A stretch of 64,000 nucleotides of DNA. Origin: Hyphomicrobium denitrificans 1NES1. GTDB lineage: Bacteria; Pseudomonadota; Alphaproteobacteria; Rhizobiales; Hyphomicrobiaceae. This document shows, piece after piece, positions 62,956-64,000 of the stretch. Where the stretch lies: positions 434,001-498,000 of the forward strand of contig NC_021172.1 of assembly GCF_000230975.2 (NCBI RefSeq). The letters run 5' to 3'. The stretch's first letter is position 1. Each line of letters opens with the position of its first letter. The notes under the pieces are model-generated. The model did not search any database, had not been told where the DNA came from, and worked only from the letters and a program-made list of their open reading frames with translations. The position numbers were made by a program, and so were the translations under genes.

Positions 62956-63246
62956 ATGGCACGTCACGACACTCCGTCCGAAGGACGTGGAGCATCCGAT
63001 GATCTGGTGGAACGCGTTACGGATGCGGGAGCGCGTGCAGCAGACGCGATAGGGCGAGCCGCCACTCATGCCGAAGAGACTCGCGAAGAGCTTCTCGCAC
63101 AGGGTGCTGAACTCAGCGCCAACGTCCAGAAGGTCGGCAAGAATTTTTCCAGGGCGCTCGACAAGTCTATCGCCGATCAACCGATGACGACTTTGGGTCT
63201 TGCGGTTGCGGCGGGCTTTGTTCTTGGAGCCCTTTGGAAGGCCTAA
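62956..63246 (+). CDS. DUF883 (ElaB/YqjD-like) membrane protein
   Basis: 96 residues. An amphipathic helical N-terminal part (LVERVTDAGARAADAIGRAATHAEETREELLAQG) is followed by a C-terminal helix (MTTLGLAVAAGFVLGALW) preceded by ADQP, the DUF883 layout of stationary-phase membrane proteins that can bind ribosomes. A GAGG-type site lies before the ATG. Confidence 0.85.
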   Translation: MARHDTPSEGRGASDDLVERVTDAGARAADAIGRAATHAEETREELLAQGAELSANVQKVGKNFSRALDKSIADQPMTTLGLAVAAGFVLGALWKA

Positions 63247-63262
63247 AGGCCAGGATACGTGC

Positions 63263-63757
63263 ATGTTTGCTGCCTTATTCAAGCGCGCTGAGCAAAGCGT
63301 CGATTCTGCCATAGGCGACCTTGGCAATCGGATCGCCATCACGATTCCATTTCTGGTGGCATTAGGATTCGCGGCCGCGAGTCTCACGATCTACGTCAAC
63401 AGGGTTTATGGGCCGGAGCTGGGTACTTTGATCGTTGCGGGAGCTTTCTGTGCTCTCGGCTTTGTCGTCGCGCTGGTTGTCAAAGCTCGCAGCCGGCAGG
63501 CCAATACTTCCGAAGCGACGTCGACGAACGAGACTGCGCCTGCGGAGGAGCAAGCCGCAACGACGGGAACGCAGTCGATTTTTGACGATGAAGCCGTGAT
63601 GGCGGTCGTATCGTCGGCCGCCCCGATCGTCATTCCGGCCATGGTCCGCACGGGCTTGAAGAACTGGCCGATCCTTCTGGCCGCCGCTGCGGGTTTGTAC
63701 GTCGCGAGCAGGCCGGAGCCGAATTCTGCCGGAACGCAACAAGATCCATCTTCATAA
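63263..63757 (+). CDS. Membrane protein, phage-holin-like / DUF1469-like
   Basis: 164 residues from ATG 63263, 16 bases after the previous stop. Two helices near the N-terminus (ITIPFLVALGFAAASLTIYV, LGTLIVAGAFCALGFVVALVV), a Ser/Thr/Glu-rich linker, and a further C-terminal hydrophobic stretch (WPILLAAAAGLYVASR). The layout resembles putative holin-superfamily III proteins next to DUF883 genes, but I am not sure of the family. Confidence 0.7.
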   Translation: MFAALFKRAEQSVDSAIGDLGNRIAITIPFLVALGFAAASLTIYVNRVYGPELGTLIVAGAFCALGFVVALVVKARSRQANTSEATSTNETAPAEEQAATTGTQSIFDDEAVMAVVSSAAPIVIPAMVRTGLKNWPILLAAAAGLYVASRPEPNSAGTQQDPSS

Positions 63758-63778
63758 TCATCTTGAGGTCGAGAACCG

Positions 63779-64000
63779 ATGCCGAACACCACTTCACCTG
63801 ATTTCGCGTCGACCGAGGATCGCGGCCAATATCCGGCGATCGACAACAACGGCGTGCGTCACGCCGCGCAAGAAGGCATGGACATTTTGAAAGACAATCC
63901 CATGCTGACGCTTGTGGCGGTCGGCGTGCTCGGATTTGCCATCGGAACGCTCGCAGGCCGATCGTCTATCAGGCGTCGCGGCTCGCTCGACGCGAATTTG
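63779..64000 (+). CDS. Small membrane protein, cut by the window end
   Basis: At least 74 residues in frame without a stop before the window ends. A GAGGTCGAG site precedes ATG 63779. The sequence has a polar N-terminus, HAAQEGMDILKDNP and one helix (MLTLVAVGVLGFAIGTLAG). It ends in a basic tail (SSIRRRG), similar in layout to the DUF883 protein. Follows its neighbour after 21 bases, so the three small genes are likely one operon. Confidence 0.7.
   Translation, partial: MPNTTSPDFASTEDRGQYPAIDNNGVRHAAQEGMDILKDNPMLTLVAVGVLGFAIGTLAGRSSIRRRGSLDANL

Overview
The window looks like chromosomal DNA of a hopanoid-producing alphaproteobacterium of the order Hyphomicrobiales (Rhizobiales). A Hyphomicrobium-like host is my best guess, inferred from gene content, GC-rich codon use and gene style; no rRNA or marker gene settles it. 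I found no tRNA, rRNA, transposase, prophage or CRISPR array. Coding density is high, and the AT-rich stretches are mostly promoter regions.

Left part (1-13.8 kb): an exopolysaccharide (EPS) locus. On the minus strand lie a cut-off FkbM methyltransferase, a GT4 glycosyltransferase, a flippase, then an operon read cpsB phosphatase > outer-membrane export lipoprotein > BY-type tyrosine autokinase > J-domain protein > membrane-anchored helical/beta-sandwich protein. A divergent plus-strand pair holds a FecR-like secreted protein and an O-antigen ligase/polymerase. A priming polyprenyl glycosylphosphotransferase faces this pair. Together these cover initiation, assembly, flipping, polymerisation, export and phospho-control of one polymer.

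13.8-24.2 kb: DUF983 protein, a MocR-type regulator that may be translated from a leaderless mRNA, a quinone-oxidoreductase-like dehydrogenase, molybdate transport (modABC, with a short ModE-like regulator convergent), a YadG/YadH-type ABC exporter, a TetR regulator with paired operators, and a PQQ-type soluble sugar dehydrogenase.

24.4-47.2 kb: a hopanoid super-cluster. hpnA-B-C-D-E-shc-hpnG run as one tightly coupled plus-strand operon (sugar epimerase, glycosyltransferase, squalene synthesis by HpnC/D/E, squalene-hopene cyclase, nucleosidase). Around it are hpnH, ispH, hpnN, hpnJ, hpnI, an MlaA lipoprotein, hpnM, dxs, hpnL, a second HpnI-like glycosyltransferase and hpnK. The island therefore encodes entry and exit enzymes of the MEP isoprenoid pathway, the C30 skeleton, head-group extension and modification, and lipid trafficking.

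47.2-55 kb: small secreted proteins, a DUF1289 fusion protein, the cobalt transporter cbtBA behind a clear cobalamin riboswitch, a histidine phosphatase, and a cellulose-synthase-like GT2 with PilZ domain next to an HlyD-type adaptor (probable c-di-GMP-controlled glucan synthesis without bcsB/C/Z nearby).

55-64 kb: MFS transporter, MsbA-like ABC exporter, dTDP-sugar genes rfbC-rfbB-rfbA (no rfbD here), an extended AI-2E family permease, and three small membrane or stress-type proteins, the last cut by the window end.

Recurrent themes: four-base ATGA couplings inside operons, and three convergent gene pairs that share one TTAG tetranucleotide as interlocked stop codons.
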